Part shown: positions 9,877-18,728 of the stretch, in pieces | Numbering within the stretch: position 1 is the stretch's first letter | Layout of the letters: the number at the start of each line of letters is the position of its first letter | Assembly: GCF_947501165.1 (NCBI RefSeq) | Contig: NZ_CANMUU010000001.1 | Coordinates: 1,426,001 to 1,490,000 of the forward strand | Reading direction: 5' to 3' | Length of the DNA stretch: 64,000 bases | DNA from: an uncultured Allomuricauda sp. | GTDB taxonomy: Bacteria; Bacteroidota; Bacteroidia; Flavobacteriales; Flavobacteriaceae | Made by a program: the position numbers and the translations under genes | The notes under the pieces: generated by a model | The model's input: the letters and a program-made list of their open reading frames with translations, nothing else | Told to the model about the DNA's origin: nothing | Database searches by the model: none

Positions 9877-12360
9877 ATGCCAAAGAATTTAGTTATTGTT
9901 GAGTCCCCAGCAAAGGCAAAAACCATCGAACGGTTTTTAGGTAAAGACTACCGAGTTGAATCCAGTTTTGGACATATCGCTGACCTTCCTTCCAAAGAAT
10001 TGGGAGTTGATGTGGAGAATGGTTTCAAACCTAAATATACCGTTGACAAGGAAAAGAAAGCTCTTGTTAAAAAACTCAAGGATTTAGCCCAAAAAGCAGA
10101 TGTCATATGGCTGGCAAGTGATGAAGACCGTGAAGGAGAAGCTATTTCTTGGCATTTGGCGGAAGAGCTGAAATTAGATCAGAAAAAAACAAAGCGAATC
10201 GTTTTTAACTCAATAACGAAATCTGCGATTCAAAAAGCGATTCAAAACCCACGTGAGATAAATTACAATTTGGTGAACGCGCAACAAGCGAGACGGGTAT
10301 TGGACCGTTTGGTAGGGTATCAACTTTCACCAGTTCTGTGGAAAAAAATAAAACCGGGACTCTCCGCGGGAAGAGTACAGTCCGTTGCCGTTAGATTAAT
10401 TGTTGAGCGCGAACGGGAGATAGAGGTTTTCAATCCAGAGGCATCTTTTAGAATTCGAGCTGAATTCAAAACCAAGGAGGGAAGTGTTTTTTCGGCGAAG
10501 CTGAACAAAACATTCCCCAGTTTGGAAACGGCCAAAGCATTTTTACAACAAAACGTTGGGGCTAGTTTTTCGGTGGGGAATCTGGATAAGAAACCTGCTA
10601 AGAAATCGCCGGCTGCACCATTTACAACATCAACTCTTCAGCAGGAGGCTTCACGAAAGTTGTATTTCTCGGTAAGTCGAACTATGCAGGTAGCGCAGCG
10701 GTTGTACGAAGCGGGACTTATCACCTACATGAGAACCGATAGTGTCAATCTTTCCAACGAAGCATTAAGTGCAGCTAAGGATGCCATTGTTCAGAATTAC
10801 GGAGAATCCTATAGCAAGACAAGAAACTACACAGGCAAATCAAAAGGGGCGCAGGAGGCGCATGAGGCCATTCGCCCAACTGATATGAAATTGCAATCAC
10901 CCTCATTGGAACGTGATCAGGCAAAACTATATGAACTTATTTGGAAACGTACTCTGGCCTCTCAAATGAGCGACGCCATTTTGGAACGTACCAATGTAAA
11001 GATAAAGGCAAGTTCCCATCAGGAAGAATTTGTGGCCAATGGTGAGGTGGTTAAGTTTGATGGTTTCCTTAAGGTGTACTTGGAAGGTACCGATGAAGAA
11101 GATAAGGCAGAGGAACAAGAAGGTATGCTTCCTGCTATGTCCATAGGAGAAGCACTTACCAATAACTATATTACTGCTACGGAACGATTTTCAAGGCCAC
11201 CGTATCGCTATACAGAAGCTTCTTTGGTGAAAAAATTGGAGGAACTTGGAATTGGAAGGCCGTCTACCTATGCGCCTACAATTTCAACTATTCAAAATAG
11301 GGGCTATGTGGAGAAAGGAACCGTAGAAGGAACGGAACGCAGTTACATGCAACTTACTTTAGAATCCAATCAGGTTGACGAAAAGAAATTGACAGAACTT
11401 GTTGGTTCCGACAAAGGTAAACTGGTTCCAACAGATATCGGAATGATTGTGAATGACTTTTTGGTAAGTCATTTTACCAACATACTGGATTATAACTTTA
11501 CCGCTAAGGTTGAAGAGAATTTTGACGAGATTGCCGCCGGTGATGAAGATTGGCAAAAAATGATGGAAGAGTTCTACAAAGATTTCCACCCCAATGTTCA
11601 AGATGTAGAGGAAAATGCAGAACGTGCCAGTGGAGAGCGTGTTCTGGGTAAGGACCCAAAATCTGGGAGACAGGTAGCCGCCCGGTTGGGAAGATTTGGC
11701 CCCATGGTTCAGATTGGGACCGTTGAAGAAGAAGAAAAACCTCTTTTTGCCAGTTTGCTTCCAGACCAATCCATCACCACTATCACTTTTGAGGAGGCTA
11801 TGTCCCTTTTTGAGCTTCCCAGAAAGTTGGGAGTGTATAAAGGGGAAGAGATAGAAGCCAATGTGGGGAGGTATGGACCTTACGTTCGGTTTGGCAAAAA
11901 ATTTGTTTCCCTAGGTGCAGGAGAAAATGCTTTTGAGGTAGATTTGGACAGAGCCATAGAATTGATTCAAGAGAAGGAAAAAGCGGATGCACCTATAGCT
12001 TCATACGAAGGTAAGGACGTTACCAAAGGTAAAGGAAGATTCGGACCATTTATAAAATGGGATGGCATGTTCATCAATGTGAACAAGAAATATGATTTTG
12101 ACAATCTTTCAAGTTCCGAAATTGCTGAATTGATTGAAACCAAAAAAATAAAAGAGGCCGAAAAGTTAATACAGGAATGGCCTGAAGAAAAAATTCGAAT
12201 TGAAAAAGCAAGATGGGGCAGGCATAATATTATTAAAGGAAGGGTTAAGGTGGAACTTTCAAAGGATGTGGATGCATCCAAGGTTACTTTGGAAGAAGCC
12301 AAGGCTCTTATAGAAAAGAAAACTCCAAAGAAAAAGACCAAGGCTAAGACGAAAAAATAA
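9877..12360 (+). CDS. topA: DNA topoisomerase I (type IA)
   Basis: 827 residues. Relaxes negatively supercoiled DNA through a 5'-phosphotyrosine intermediate. The N-terminal TOPRIM domain (NLVIVESPAKAKTI, with DEDREGE at about 89-95) is followed by the type IA core. The catalytic tyrosine is Y284 in GLITYMRTDSVNLS. The C-terminus carries Topo_C repeats (GRFGPMVQIG, GRYGPYVRFG, GRFGPFIKW) and a Lys-rich tail. No CxxC zinc-finger pairs are present, unlike E. coli TopA; the repeat-type tail is common in Bacteroidota. A TATTTTTG sequence at 9850-9857 fits a TAnnTTTG -7 box, but no good -33 element is paired with it. The next gene starts 1 bp after the stop. Confidence 0.97.
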   Translation: MPKNLVIVESPAKAKTIERFLGKDYRVESSFGHIADLPSKELGVDVENGFKPKYTVDKEKKALVKKLKDLAQKADVIWLASDEDREGEAISWHLAEELKLDQKKTKRIVFNSITKSAIQKAIQNPREINYNLVNAQQARRVLDRLVGYQLSPVLWKKIKPGLSAGRVQSVAVRLIVEREREIEVFNPEASFRIRAEFKTKEGSVFSAKLNKTFPSLETAKAFLQQNVGASFSVGNLDKKPAKKSPAAPFTTSTLQQEASRKLYFSVSRTMQVAQRLYEAGLITYMRTDSVNLSNEALSAAKDAIVQNYGESYSKTRNYTGKSKGAQEAHEAIRPTDMKLQSPSLERDQAKLYELIWKRTLASQMSDAILERTNVKIKASSHQEEFVANGEVVKFDGFLKVYLEGTDEEDKAEEQEGMLPAMSIGEALTNNYITATERFSRPPYRYTEASLVKKLEELGIGRPSTYAPTISTIQNRGYVEKGTVEGTERSYMQLTLESNQVDEKKLTELVGSDKGKLVPTDIGMIVNDFLVSHFTNILDYNFTAKVEENFDEIAAGDEDWQKMMEEFYKDFHPNVQDVEENAERASGERVLGKDPKSGRQVAARLGRFGPMVQIGTVEEEEKPLFASLLPDQSITTITFEEAMSLFELPRKLGVYKGEEIEANVGRYGPYVRFGKKFVSLGAGENAFEVDLDRAIELIQEKEKADAPIASYEGKDVTKGKGRFGPFIKWDGMFINVNKKYDFDNLSSSEIAELIETKKIKEAEKLIQEWPEEKIRIEKARWGRHNIIKGRVKVELSKDVDASKVTLEEAKALIEKKTPKKKTKAKTKK

Positions 12361-12361
12361 A

Positions 12362-13519
12362 ATGGCATTCGATTTTTTGGTTCCCGTTAAGGATAAAGTT
12401 TTGGCATACTCGGAATTGTTGCCACCTCAATCCCTTGGAAAAAGTATTCATAAACATACCGCGCAAAAGGGGTTTCCCGTTTTCGCAAACGCTACAGTAG
12501 CCATTTTTGGCGTATTGGAATCCAGAAATGCGGTGGAGAAAAAACCAATACCATTGGATGTTGATGAAATACGAATTCAATTGTATCGATTGATGAAGGG
12601 GAATTGGGATGCCACCATATTGGATATTGGAGATGTAGAAGAAGGTGAGACCATTGAAGACACTTACTTTGTGGTCAAAGAGATTGTGGCCGGTCTTTTG
12701 GATGAAAAAATTATACCTATTATAATAGGTGCCACCCAAGACATCACTTTTCCAACCTATAGGGCCTTCGATAAGATTCGGGATATGGTCAATCTGGTGT
12801 GCATTGATAGCAGATTTGATTTTGGTCAGGCAGATGAATTGATTTCTTCACATTCCTACATGAGCAAAATCATAACGGACAAACCCAACAACCTTTTCAA
12901 CTTTTCCAACATAGGTTTTCAGAGTTACTTCAATGCCCAAGAAGAATTGGATTTGATGGAAAGACTTTTCTTTGATGCTTACCGATTGGGCGATATCGCA
13001 GCAAATATTTCTCTGGCCGAACCCGTTTTGCGCAATGCCCATATTGTGAGTCTGGACCTTACTTCTATACGGGCCAGTGAGATGGGTATGGGGAAAAGCT
13101 TTTCACCCAATGGGTTCACGGGTCGCGAGATATGCAGTATAGCACGTTACGCAGGTCTAAGTGATTCGGTATCCGTTTTCGGCATTTATGAAGGCGATAA
13201 CTCCCACCAAGGTTTTCAGATGATTGCCCAGATTATCTGGTATTTCTTGGAAGGCATTACTTTTAGAGTAAAAGAACGTCCCACATCCCAAAGTGAAGAC
13301 TTTACCAAGTTTACTGTACCCACCGATACCGAGGAGCTTATCTTCTACAAAAGCCACGTAACGGAAAGATGGTGGGTAGAAGTTCCTTCAATTTTACCAG
13401 AACATACTAAAACAAATTCACCAGCGTTATTACCATGCACCGAAGAGGACTATTTGGAAGCATGTAATCAAAATATTCCTGAACGGTGGTTCAAGGCTTA
13501 CAGAAAAGGCCTTAACTAA
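12362..13519 (+). CDS. Degenerate arginase/formimidoylglutamase-fold protein (likely not a metal hydrolase)
   Basis: 385 residues, homologous in layout to the ureohydrolase (arginase/agmatinase/formimidoylglutamase) superfamily. The three metal-binding motifs can be placed but are eroded: GGHE-type is GATQD (123-127, His replaced by Gln), DAHxD is DSRFD (149-153, His replaced by Arg), and SxDxD is SLDLT (230-234, second Asp replaced by Thr). Half of the six binuclear-manganese ligands are therefore missing. Automated annotation may call it formimidoylglutamase, but hydrolase activity is doubtful. It begins 1 bp after topA and precedes gldK by 122 bp, suggesting a conserved association with gliding/type IX secretion. 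A regulatory or structural role is inference. Confidence 0.85.
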   Translation: MAFDFLVPVKDKVLAYSELLPPQSLGKSIHKHTAQKGFPVFANATVAIFGVLESRNAVEKKPIPLDVDEIRIQLYRLMKGNWDATILDIGDVEEGETIEDTYFVVKEIVAGLLDEKIIPIIIGATQDITFPTYRAFDKIRDMVNLVCIDSRFDFGQADELISSHSYMSKIITDKPNNLFNFSNIGFQSYFNAQEELDLMERLFFDAYRLGDIAANISLAEPVLRNAHIVSLDLTSIRASEMGMGKSFSPNGFTGREICSIARYAGLSDSVSVFGIYEGDNSHQGFQMIAQIIWYFLEGITFRVKERPTSQSEDFTKFTVPTDTEELIFYKSHVTERWWVEVPSILPEHTKTNSPALLPCTEEDYLEACNQNIPERWFKAYRKGLN

Positions 13520-13641
13520 ACGAATTAATTTTAATGGATAAATTGTTTTTGTACAATAATTTGTGTGAAAAACAGTTTTGAAAATATGAATTTGCATTGC
13601 GCAGCCTACAGAAATCTAAATCGAATAATTTAACCTAAAGT

Positions 13642-15024
13642 ATGAGAAAGCTATTCTTTTCATCTCTGGCACTTGTTTTTTTACTGACTAGTTGCGGTTC
13701 TAAATCAAGATCAAAAGGTGAACTAGTTGGGGTAAAGGGTAAAAAATGGTACCCAGAAAAACCCTATGGAATGGAATTGATTCCCCGTGGTTCCTTTGTC
13801 ATGGGTAAAGCGGAAGAAGATCAAGCCAAGGTACAGAACGCACCAACGCGTACTGTTACCGTCCGTTCATTTTATATGGACGATACAGAAATTACTAACA
13901 GTGAGTATCGTCAGTTTGTAGAATGGGTAAAGGATTCCATTACAAGAACAAAATTGGCTATCCTAGCAGATGAGTTGGGATTGGGAGCCGAAGACGATGG
14001 AATTGGCGAGTATGCTTTTAAAGATACCGACACTACTAAGATTTCGGTATACGAAAGGTATATGTTGGATAACTATGCTGGTCTTGGTGAGACGGGTTAT
14101 GAAGGACGTGCTCTGGATAAAGACATTGATCTTGTTTGGGACACTTCAGAATATCCTGACGAGTATTATGCTGAGGTAATGGACTCGCTTTACATCCCAG
14201 AGGAAGAAAGCTATAATGGTCAACGTACCGTAGATGTTACCAAATTAAAGTATAAGTACAATTGGATGGACATCGAGGCTGCTGCTCGCGCGAAGAATGG
14301 TAGAAGAAAAGATTTTATTAGACAAGAGGAATTGGAAATCTATCCAGACACCACGGTTTGGATTAGGGACTTCGAATACTCTTATAACGAGCCTATGCAC
14401 AACGATTACTTCTGGCATGATGCTTATAGTGACTACCCTGTTGTGGGTGTGAACTGGATGCAAGCCAAAGCGTTTTGTAATTGGAGAACCAAATTCAAGA
14501 ATGACGACCAAAAAAGTAGAGGTAGACAATTTGTAAATCAATTCAGGTTACCTACCGAAGCTGAATGGGAGTATGCCGCCAGAGGTGGTATTGAAGGAGG
14601 TACTTATCCTTGGGGTGGTCCTTATGTAATCAGTGATACTGGTTGCTTTATGGCCAACTTTAAACCACAACGTGGGGACTATGCGGCAGATGCGGCTTTA
14701 TATACCGTAGAGGCAAAGTCTTATGAGCCTAATGAGTACAACTTGTACAATATGGCAGGTAACGTGTCGGAGTGGACAAGCTCAAGCTTTGATCCGGGAG
14801 CCTACGAATATCTTTCAACCATGAATCCAAATGTTGGTTCAGGACAAAATCAGAGAAAAGTAATACGTGGAGGTTCTTGGAAGGATGTTGCTTATTTCCT
14901 TCAGGTGAGTACCAGGGATTATGAGTATCAAGATTCTGCGAGAAGCTATATTGGCTTTAGAACAGTACAAGATTTTATGGGAGAAGAAGACTCTACCAAC
15001 GGACGTAAAGGTCTTCCTAACTAA
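13642..15024 (+). CDS. gldK: Gliding motility / T9SS lipoprotein GldK
   Basis: 460 residues. GldK (PorK) forms, with GldN, the large periplasmic ring of the type IX secretion system attached to the outer membrane. The signal peptide ends in lipobox LTSC (Cys about residue 18) with a basic, non-acidic follow-up (GSKSRSK), fitting a periplasm-facing lipoprotein. The body is a formylglycine-generating-enzyme/SUMF1 fold: MELIPRGSFVMGKAEED, SEYRQFVEW, DYPVVGVNWMQAKAFCNW, RLPTEAEWEYAARGG, NMAGNVSEW, RGGSWKD and IGFRTV. The segment equivalent to the two catalytic Cys of true FGEs (here FLQVSTRDYEYQDSA) contains no Cys, so the fold is structural. First gene of gldKLMN. Confidence 0.97.
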   Translation: MRKLFFSSLALVFLLTSCGSKSRSKGELVGVKGKKWYPEKPYGMELIPRGSFVMGKAEEDQAKVQNAPTRTVTVRSFYMDDTEITNSEYRQFVEWVKDSITRTKLAILADELGLGAEDDGIGEYAFKDTDTTKISVYERYMLDNYAGLGETGYEGRALDKDIDLVWDTSEYPDEYYAEVMDSLYIPEEESYNGQRTVDVTKLKYKYNWMDIEAAARAKNGRRKDFIRQEELEIYPDTTVWIRDFEYSYNEPMHNDYFWHDAYSDYPVVGVNWMQAKAFCNWRTKFKNDDQKSRGRQFVNQFRLPTEAEWEYAARGGIEGGTYPWGGPYVISDTGCFMANFKPQRGDYAADAALYTVEAKSYEPNEYNLYNMAGNVSEWTSSSFDPGAYEYLSTMNPNVGSGQNQRKVIRGGSWKDVAYFLQVSTRDYEYQDSARSYIGFRTVQDFMGEEDSTNGRKGLPN

Positions 15025-15097
15025 ATATAAAGAATAGAAGATAGTATTTTAACCAGTAACCAAATACTTATTATATAACTTAATTAAAACTAGAATT

Positions 15098-15751
15098 ATG
15101 GCACAGTCAAAATCAACAAAAAAACTGTTTAACATGGCCTACGGGCTTGGAGCATCAGTGGTAATTATTGGTGCACTATTTAAAATCCTTCACTGGGAGT
15201 TTGGACCCCTTACAGGTGGTTTGCTTCTTGCTGTAGGTCTTATTACTGAGGCATTAATTTTCGCCATCAGTGCATTTGAACCAGTAGACGACGAATACGA
15301 TTGGTCTTTGGTTTATCCAGAATTGGCTAATGGTCAATCTAAAGGGAACAAGAATGACGCTAAGCAAGCTCAAGAAGCTGAAGGTCTTCTTTCCAGAAAA
15401 TTGGATGACCTATTGAAAGAGGCTAATATTGATTCTGAGCTTTTCTCAAGTTTGGGTGAAAGCATCAAAAGTTTCGAAGGTGCTGCTAAAAACATAGCTC
15501 CTACTACGGATGCTATCCAGCACACTAAGAAATACTCTGAAGAGTTGTCTCATGCTGCTGCTCAAATGGAATCTTTGAACAGTTTGTACAAAGTTCAATT
15601 GGAAAGCGCTAGCCGTCAAGCTTCTATCAACGAGGAAGTTGTACAGAACGCTGGTGCATTGAAAGAACAAATGGAGTCTTTGGCTACCAACCTTTCTTCT
15701 TTGAACGGCGTATACGGAAATATGCTATCTGCCATGGGTAGCAGAAACTAA
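15098..15751 (+). CDS. gldL: Gliding motility / T9SS motor stator protein GldL
   Basis: 217 residues. GldL is the inner-membrane stator that forms a pentamer around a GldM dimer and converts proton-motive force to rotation. Two transmembrane helices lie at about 13-33 and 37-57; E51 sits inside the second helix (VGLITEALIFAI), where the family has its essential glutamate, and the conserved KILHW follows helix one. The rest is a cytoplasmic helical region with coiled-coil character (residues about 85-217). It lies between gldK (73-bp gap) and gldM (67-bp gap). Confidence 0.97.
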   Translation: MAQSKSTKKLFNMAYGLGASVVIIGALFKILHWEFGPLTGGLLLAVGLITEALIFAISAFEPVDDEYDWSLVYPELANGQSKGNKNDAKQAQEAEGLLSRKLDDLLKEANIDSELFSSLGESIKSFEGAAKNIAPTTDAIQHTKKYSEELSHAAAQMESLNSLYKVQLESASRQASINEEVVQNAGALKEQMESLATNLSSLNGVYGNMLSAMGSRN

Positions 15752-15818
15752 TTGGGGTATTGATTGATATACCAAAACCCAAATCAAATTAATTATTAAT
15801 TCTAATTAGATAAAAAAC

Positions 15819-17399
15819 ATGGCAGGAGGAAAACAAACACCACGTCAGAAGATGATCAACCTTATGTATTTGATCTTCATCGCGATGTTGGCCCTGAATA
15901 TGAGTAAAGAAGTACTCGCCGCTTTCGGTCTTATGAACGAAAAGTTGGAGACTTCTAATACTAAAATGACCGCAAGTAACGAAGGTTTCCTTGAAGGTTT
16001 GGCTACCAAGGCTTCCGAGAATGAGGAAGAGTATGGTGTGCTTTACAAAAACGCCCAACAGGTAAAAGAACTTTCGGATAAGTATAACAGCTACTTGGAA
16101 ACTATCAAAAAAGGCATGGTTGAAGGATTGGAAGATCCTAAGGATTATGTTGTAATGGATAAGTCAGATTATCTAGATAATTTATTTTTCCAAGGAGATA
16201 ACTTGAAGCCTGAAGGCAAAAAGTTCCTTGAGCAGATTGAAGGATACCGAGATGGTGTAGTCAATGCTTTGCCTAAGGACAAGTTTAACGGAATCAAGGA
16301 GTCTGTAAAAACTAGATTCGCTACAGGTGATGGTAAAAAAGATGATGGTAAAGTTGAGAAAAGAGACGGAACTCGTCAAGATTGGATCAACTATCATTTT
16401 GAAGGATTTCCTTTAGTAGCTTCTTTAACCAAGATTACACAACTTCAAGCAGACATCAAAACTACTGAACAGGAAGTATTGAAAAGCTTATTGGAAGGTA
16501 ACTTGACTGCTGCGGTTAGTTTAACAAACTTCCAGAGTTCTTTGGCTGCGCCAAAAACTGCATATTATACTGGTGAGAAGTATGATGGTAAAATCATTGT
16601 TAGCAAGACTGACAAGACTTCCACTCCTGTAAAAGCAGAACTGACTTTGGATGGTAGAAAGTTAGCTGAGGGTAAAGATTATGTACTTGAAGCTGGTGGA
16701 ATCAAAATGTTGATTGGTGCTGGTGCTGCCGGTGACCACGAAATTAAAGGTACCATGTACTTTATGCAGGATGGTAAAGAAGTTCCTGTTGAAGTGAACA
16801 ATGTCTTTGCTACAATTACTAAGCCTAATGCGGCTGTAATTTCTGCAGATAAGATGAATGTGGTGTATCGTGGGGTTGCTAACCCAATGACGATTTCTAT
16901 TCCTGGTATTCCTGACAATAAAGTTAGAGCTTCTGCTGCTGGTCTATCCAAGAGAAGTGGTAGCAACTACATCATGAATCCTGGAAAAGGAAGAACAGTT
17001 ACCATTACAGCTTCTGGTACATTGCCAGATGGTAAAGGAATTTCAACCAAGTCTGAGTTTAGAATCAAGGATATTCCAAGACCTAGCGGAACCGTACGTG
17101 GTGAGGCAGGTAGCGTGAAAATGCCAAGAAGAAACCTTGAGATTTCTACTATCAGTGCTATGTTGGAAGACTTTGACTTTGATTTGAACCTTTCTGTTGG
17201 AGGATTCAAGTTCAAGGTACCTGGTCAGCCTACCATCGTTGTAAAAGGTAACAAATTGAACGCTCAAGCTAAATCTGCCCTTAAGAGAGCAAGAAGAGGT
17301 GATGCCGTTCAGATTTTTGACATCAACGCATTCATTACCAATAACAGAAGCTACAAGTTGAAGAAAGTTTCTCCAGTGGTAGTGGAGCTTACAAACTAA
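15819..17399 (+). CDS. gldM: Gliding motility / T9SS protein GldM
   Basis: 526 residues. GldM spans the inner membrane once (about residues 15-36, NLMYLIFIAMLALNMSKEVLAAF) and extends through the periplasm as a dimer of four beta-rich domains to reach the GldK/GldN ring. The N-terminus MAGGKQTPRQKMINLMYL is characteristic. The helical D1 domain is followed by Ig-like D2-D4 repeats from about residue 225 to the C-terminus (PKTAYYTGEKYDGKIIV onward). It sits in the conserved gldL-gldM-gldN order. Confidence 0.97.
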   Translation: MAGGKQTPRQKMINLMYLIFIAMLALNMSKEVLAAFGLMNEKLETSNTKMTASNEGFLEGLATKASENEEEYGVLYKNAQQVKELSDKYNSYLETIKKGMVEGLEDPKDYVVMDKSDYLDNLFFQGDNLKPEGKKFLEQIEGYRDGVVNALPKDKFNGIKESVKTRFATGDGKKDDGKVEKRDGTRQDWINYHFEGFPLVASLTKITQLQADIKTTEQEVLKSLLEGNLTAAVSLTNFQSSLAAPKTAYYTGEKYDGKIIVSKTDKTSTPVKAELTLDGRKLAEGKDYVLEAGGIKMLIGAGAAGDHEIKGTMYFMQDGKEVPVEVNNVFATITKPNAAVISADKMNVVYRGVANPMTISIPGIPDNKVRASAAGLSKRSGSNYIMNPGKGRTVTITASGTLPDGKGISTKSEFRIKDIPRPSGTVRGEAGSVKMPRRNLEISTISAMLEDFDFDLNLSVGGFKFKVPGQPTIVVKGNKLNAQAKSALKRARRGDAVQIFDINAFITNNRSYKLKKVSPVVVELTN

Positions 17400-17419
17400 A
17401 ATAAAGTATACTGAAGATC

Positions 17420-18322
17420 ATGAATTGGAAAAATGTATTCGTAATTGGAGCTTTAAGTCTTTTGCCCGTATCAATGATGGCTCAGGCAAACATTCTAAAT
17501 GCCAAAATGCCAGAAGAGATTGGTAAAAAGACTGAAGCGCAAATCGCACAGGACGCGGATGAACCCTTGGCCTATGGCTACGTGGACGATCGGGATATCC
17601 TTTGGTCCAAGACCACTTGGGAAATCATTGACCTGGACGAGCGTGTAAACTTTCCCCTGTACTATCCTACCGATACCATTGGTATTGGATTGGATAGAAG
17701 GTCGTTGTACCATGTTTTGATGAAAAACATCAGAAATGGAAACTTGACAGAGGTATATGCTGATTCCTATTTTACGGAGAAGCGTGTATTGGATGACCTG
17801 TCAGCCACCTTGCAAAAAGTGGATACAACAGACCTAGGGTACGAACAATTGAATGCTGGTGAGCAGATTTCTGCCGAGTTTATCAACCGAAGAGATTTGA
17901 CCGCTGCTGATATTGAAGAGTACCGTATTAAGGGAATCTGGTACTTTGACAAGCGTCAAGGAGAATTGAAATACAGGTTATTGGGAATTGCTCCTGTAGC
18001 ACCAGACGTAAACTTTATTGACGACGAGTCCGTAGACCCGGGAGAAAATAAAGTAGAGTTGTTCTGGGTTTGGTATCCAGCTGCAAGACAAATCTTGCAC
18101 GATGCCAAGGTGTATAACCAACGTAATTCTGCACGTCCCATCTCTTTTGATATGCTCTTGAACGCAAGACGTTTTAACGGAGTAATCTATAAAGAAGAGA
18201 ATGTTCACGGTGACCGTGAGATAGACGATTATATTTTTGACAATGCACTGTTCCAACTCTTGGAAGCCAATAGAATCAAAGAAGTGATTCGCGACCGGGA
18301 GCAGGATATGTGGGCGTATTAA
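17420..18322 (+). CDS. gldN: Gliding motility / T9SS ring protein GldN
   Basis: 300 residues with a cleavable signal peptide (MNWKNVFVIGALSLLPVSMMAQA). GldN (PorN) is the periplasmic partner of GldK in the T9SS ring. Family segments include DDRDILWSKTTWEIIDLDERVNFPLYYP (17577-17660 region), a central GIWYFDKRQGELKYRLLGIAP and the C-terminal FNGVIYKEENVHGDREIDDYI. The gene starts 20 bp after gldM and ends before a strong terminator, so gldKLMN is a single unit. Confidence 0.97.
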   Translation: MNWKNVFVIGALSLLPVSMMAQANILNAKMPEEIGKKTEAQIAQDADEPLAYGYVDDRDILWSKTTWEIIDLDERVNFPLYYPTDTIGIGLDRRSLYHVLMKNIRNGNLTEVYADSYFTEKRVLDDLSATLQKVDTTDLGYEQLNAGEQISAEFINRRDLTAADIEEYRIKGIWYFDKRQGELKYRLLGIAPVAPDVNFIDDESVDPGENKVELFWVWYPAARQILHDAKVYNQRNSARPISFDMLLNARRFNGVIYKEENVHGDREIDDYIFDNALFQLLEANRIKEVIRDREQDMWAY

Positions 18323-18354
18323 GCCGAAAATTAATTTTCCAATTCAATTCATAC

Positions 18355-18382
18355 AACGCCGCACTTTAGTGCGGCGTTTTTT
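18355..18382 (+). terminator. Rho-independent terminator of gldKLMN
   Basis: Stem AACGCCGCAC / GTGCGGCGTT (10 bp, GC-rich) with a 4-nt loop, followed by TTTTATTG, 33 bp after the gldN stop. Confidence 0.92.
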
Positions 18383-18445
18383 ATTGCTCAATTTTGTCAT
18401 TTTAACTTGGGGCTTATTGAATAGAAAAATTCTATGTTAGGTTTA

Positions 18446-18520
18446 GATCTCTCAGTCGTTTCACTCTTTCGAAATGACAAAAGGAAAACTATTGTCACTT
18501 CGAGCGCAGTCGAGAAGTCT
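18446..18520. repeat. REP-like imperfect palindrome in the gldN-traB gap
   Basis: Two arms, AGATCTCTCAGTCG...TTCGAAATGAC (18446-18478) and GTCACTTCGAGCGCAGTCG...AAGTCT (18494-18520), are imperfect reverse complements and can fold into one long hairpin. A clearly related element occurs at 62826-62900. The gap 18323-18728 is the only gene-free stretch above 300 bp in the window; besides this it holds the gld terminator, the short palindrome at 18656-18677 and otherwise no recognisable gene. Confidence 0.7.
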
Positions 18521-18655
18521 TATGGTGGGGCCAGGGAGTTGAAGACAAAGCGAGAAATCCAAATATAATCTGCCCAAGCCCCTTGTCAATCCAAACTTCA
18601 TATCCATCAACTAGGGTTAGCTTTTTTTGTTAAAATTCCCGAACTTCATCTGCCT

Positions 18656-18677
18656 GTGCTGAACTTGTTTCAGCATC
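18656..18677. repeat. Short REP-like palindrome (GCTGAA...TTCAGC)
   Basis: GTGCTGAACTTGTTTCAGCATC contains a GCTGAA / TTCAGC stem. I recognise this pattern as a common dispersed intergenic repeat in Flavobacteriia, often as half of a longer hairpin. It stands alone here, 51 bp upstream of the TraB/GumN start. Confidence 0.5.
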
Positions 18678-18728
18678 GGACGATATAGCTCATTGAAACG
18701 GAGTCATGTCTTAAACGCTAAGCGTCAA

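Noticed and set aside
18693..18728. TTG start extending the TraB/GumN protein by 12 residues
   Set aside because: It places polar residues in front of a normal lipoprotein signal peptide; the ATG at 18729 is a better start.
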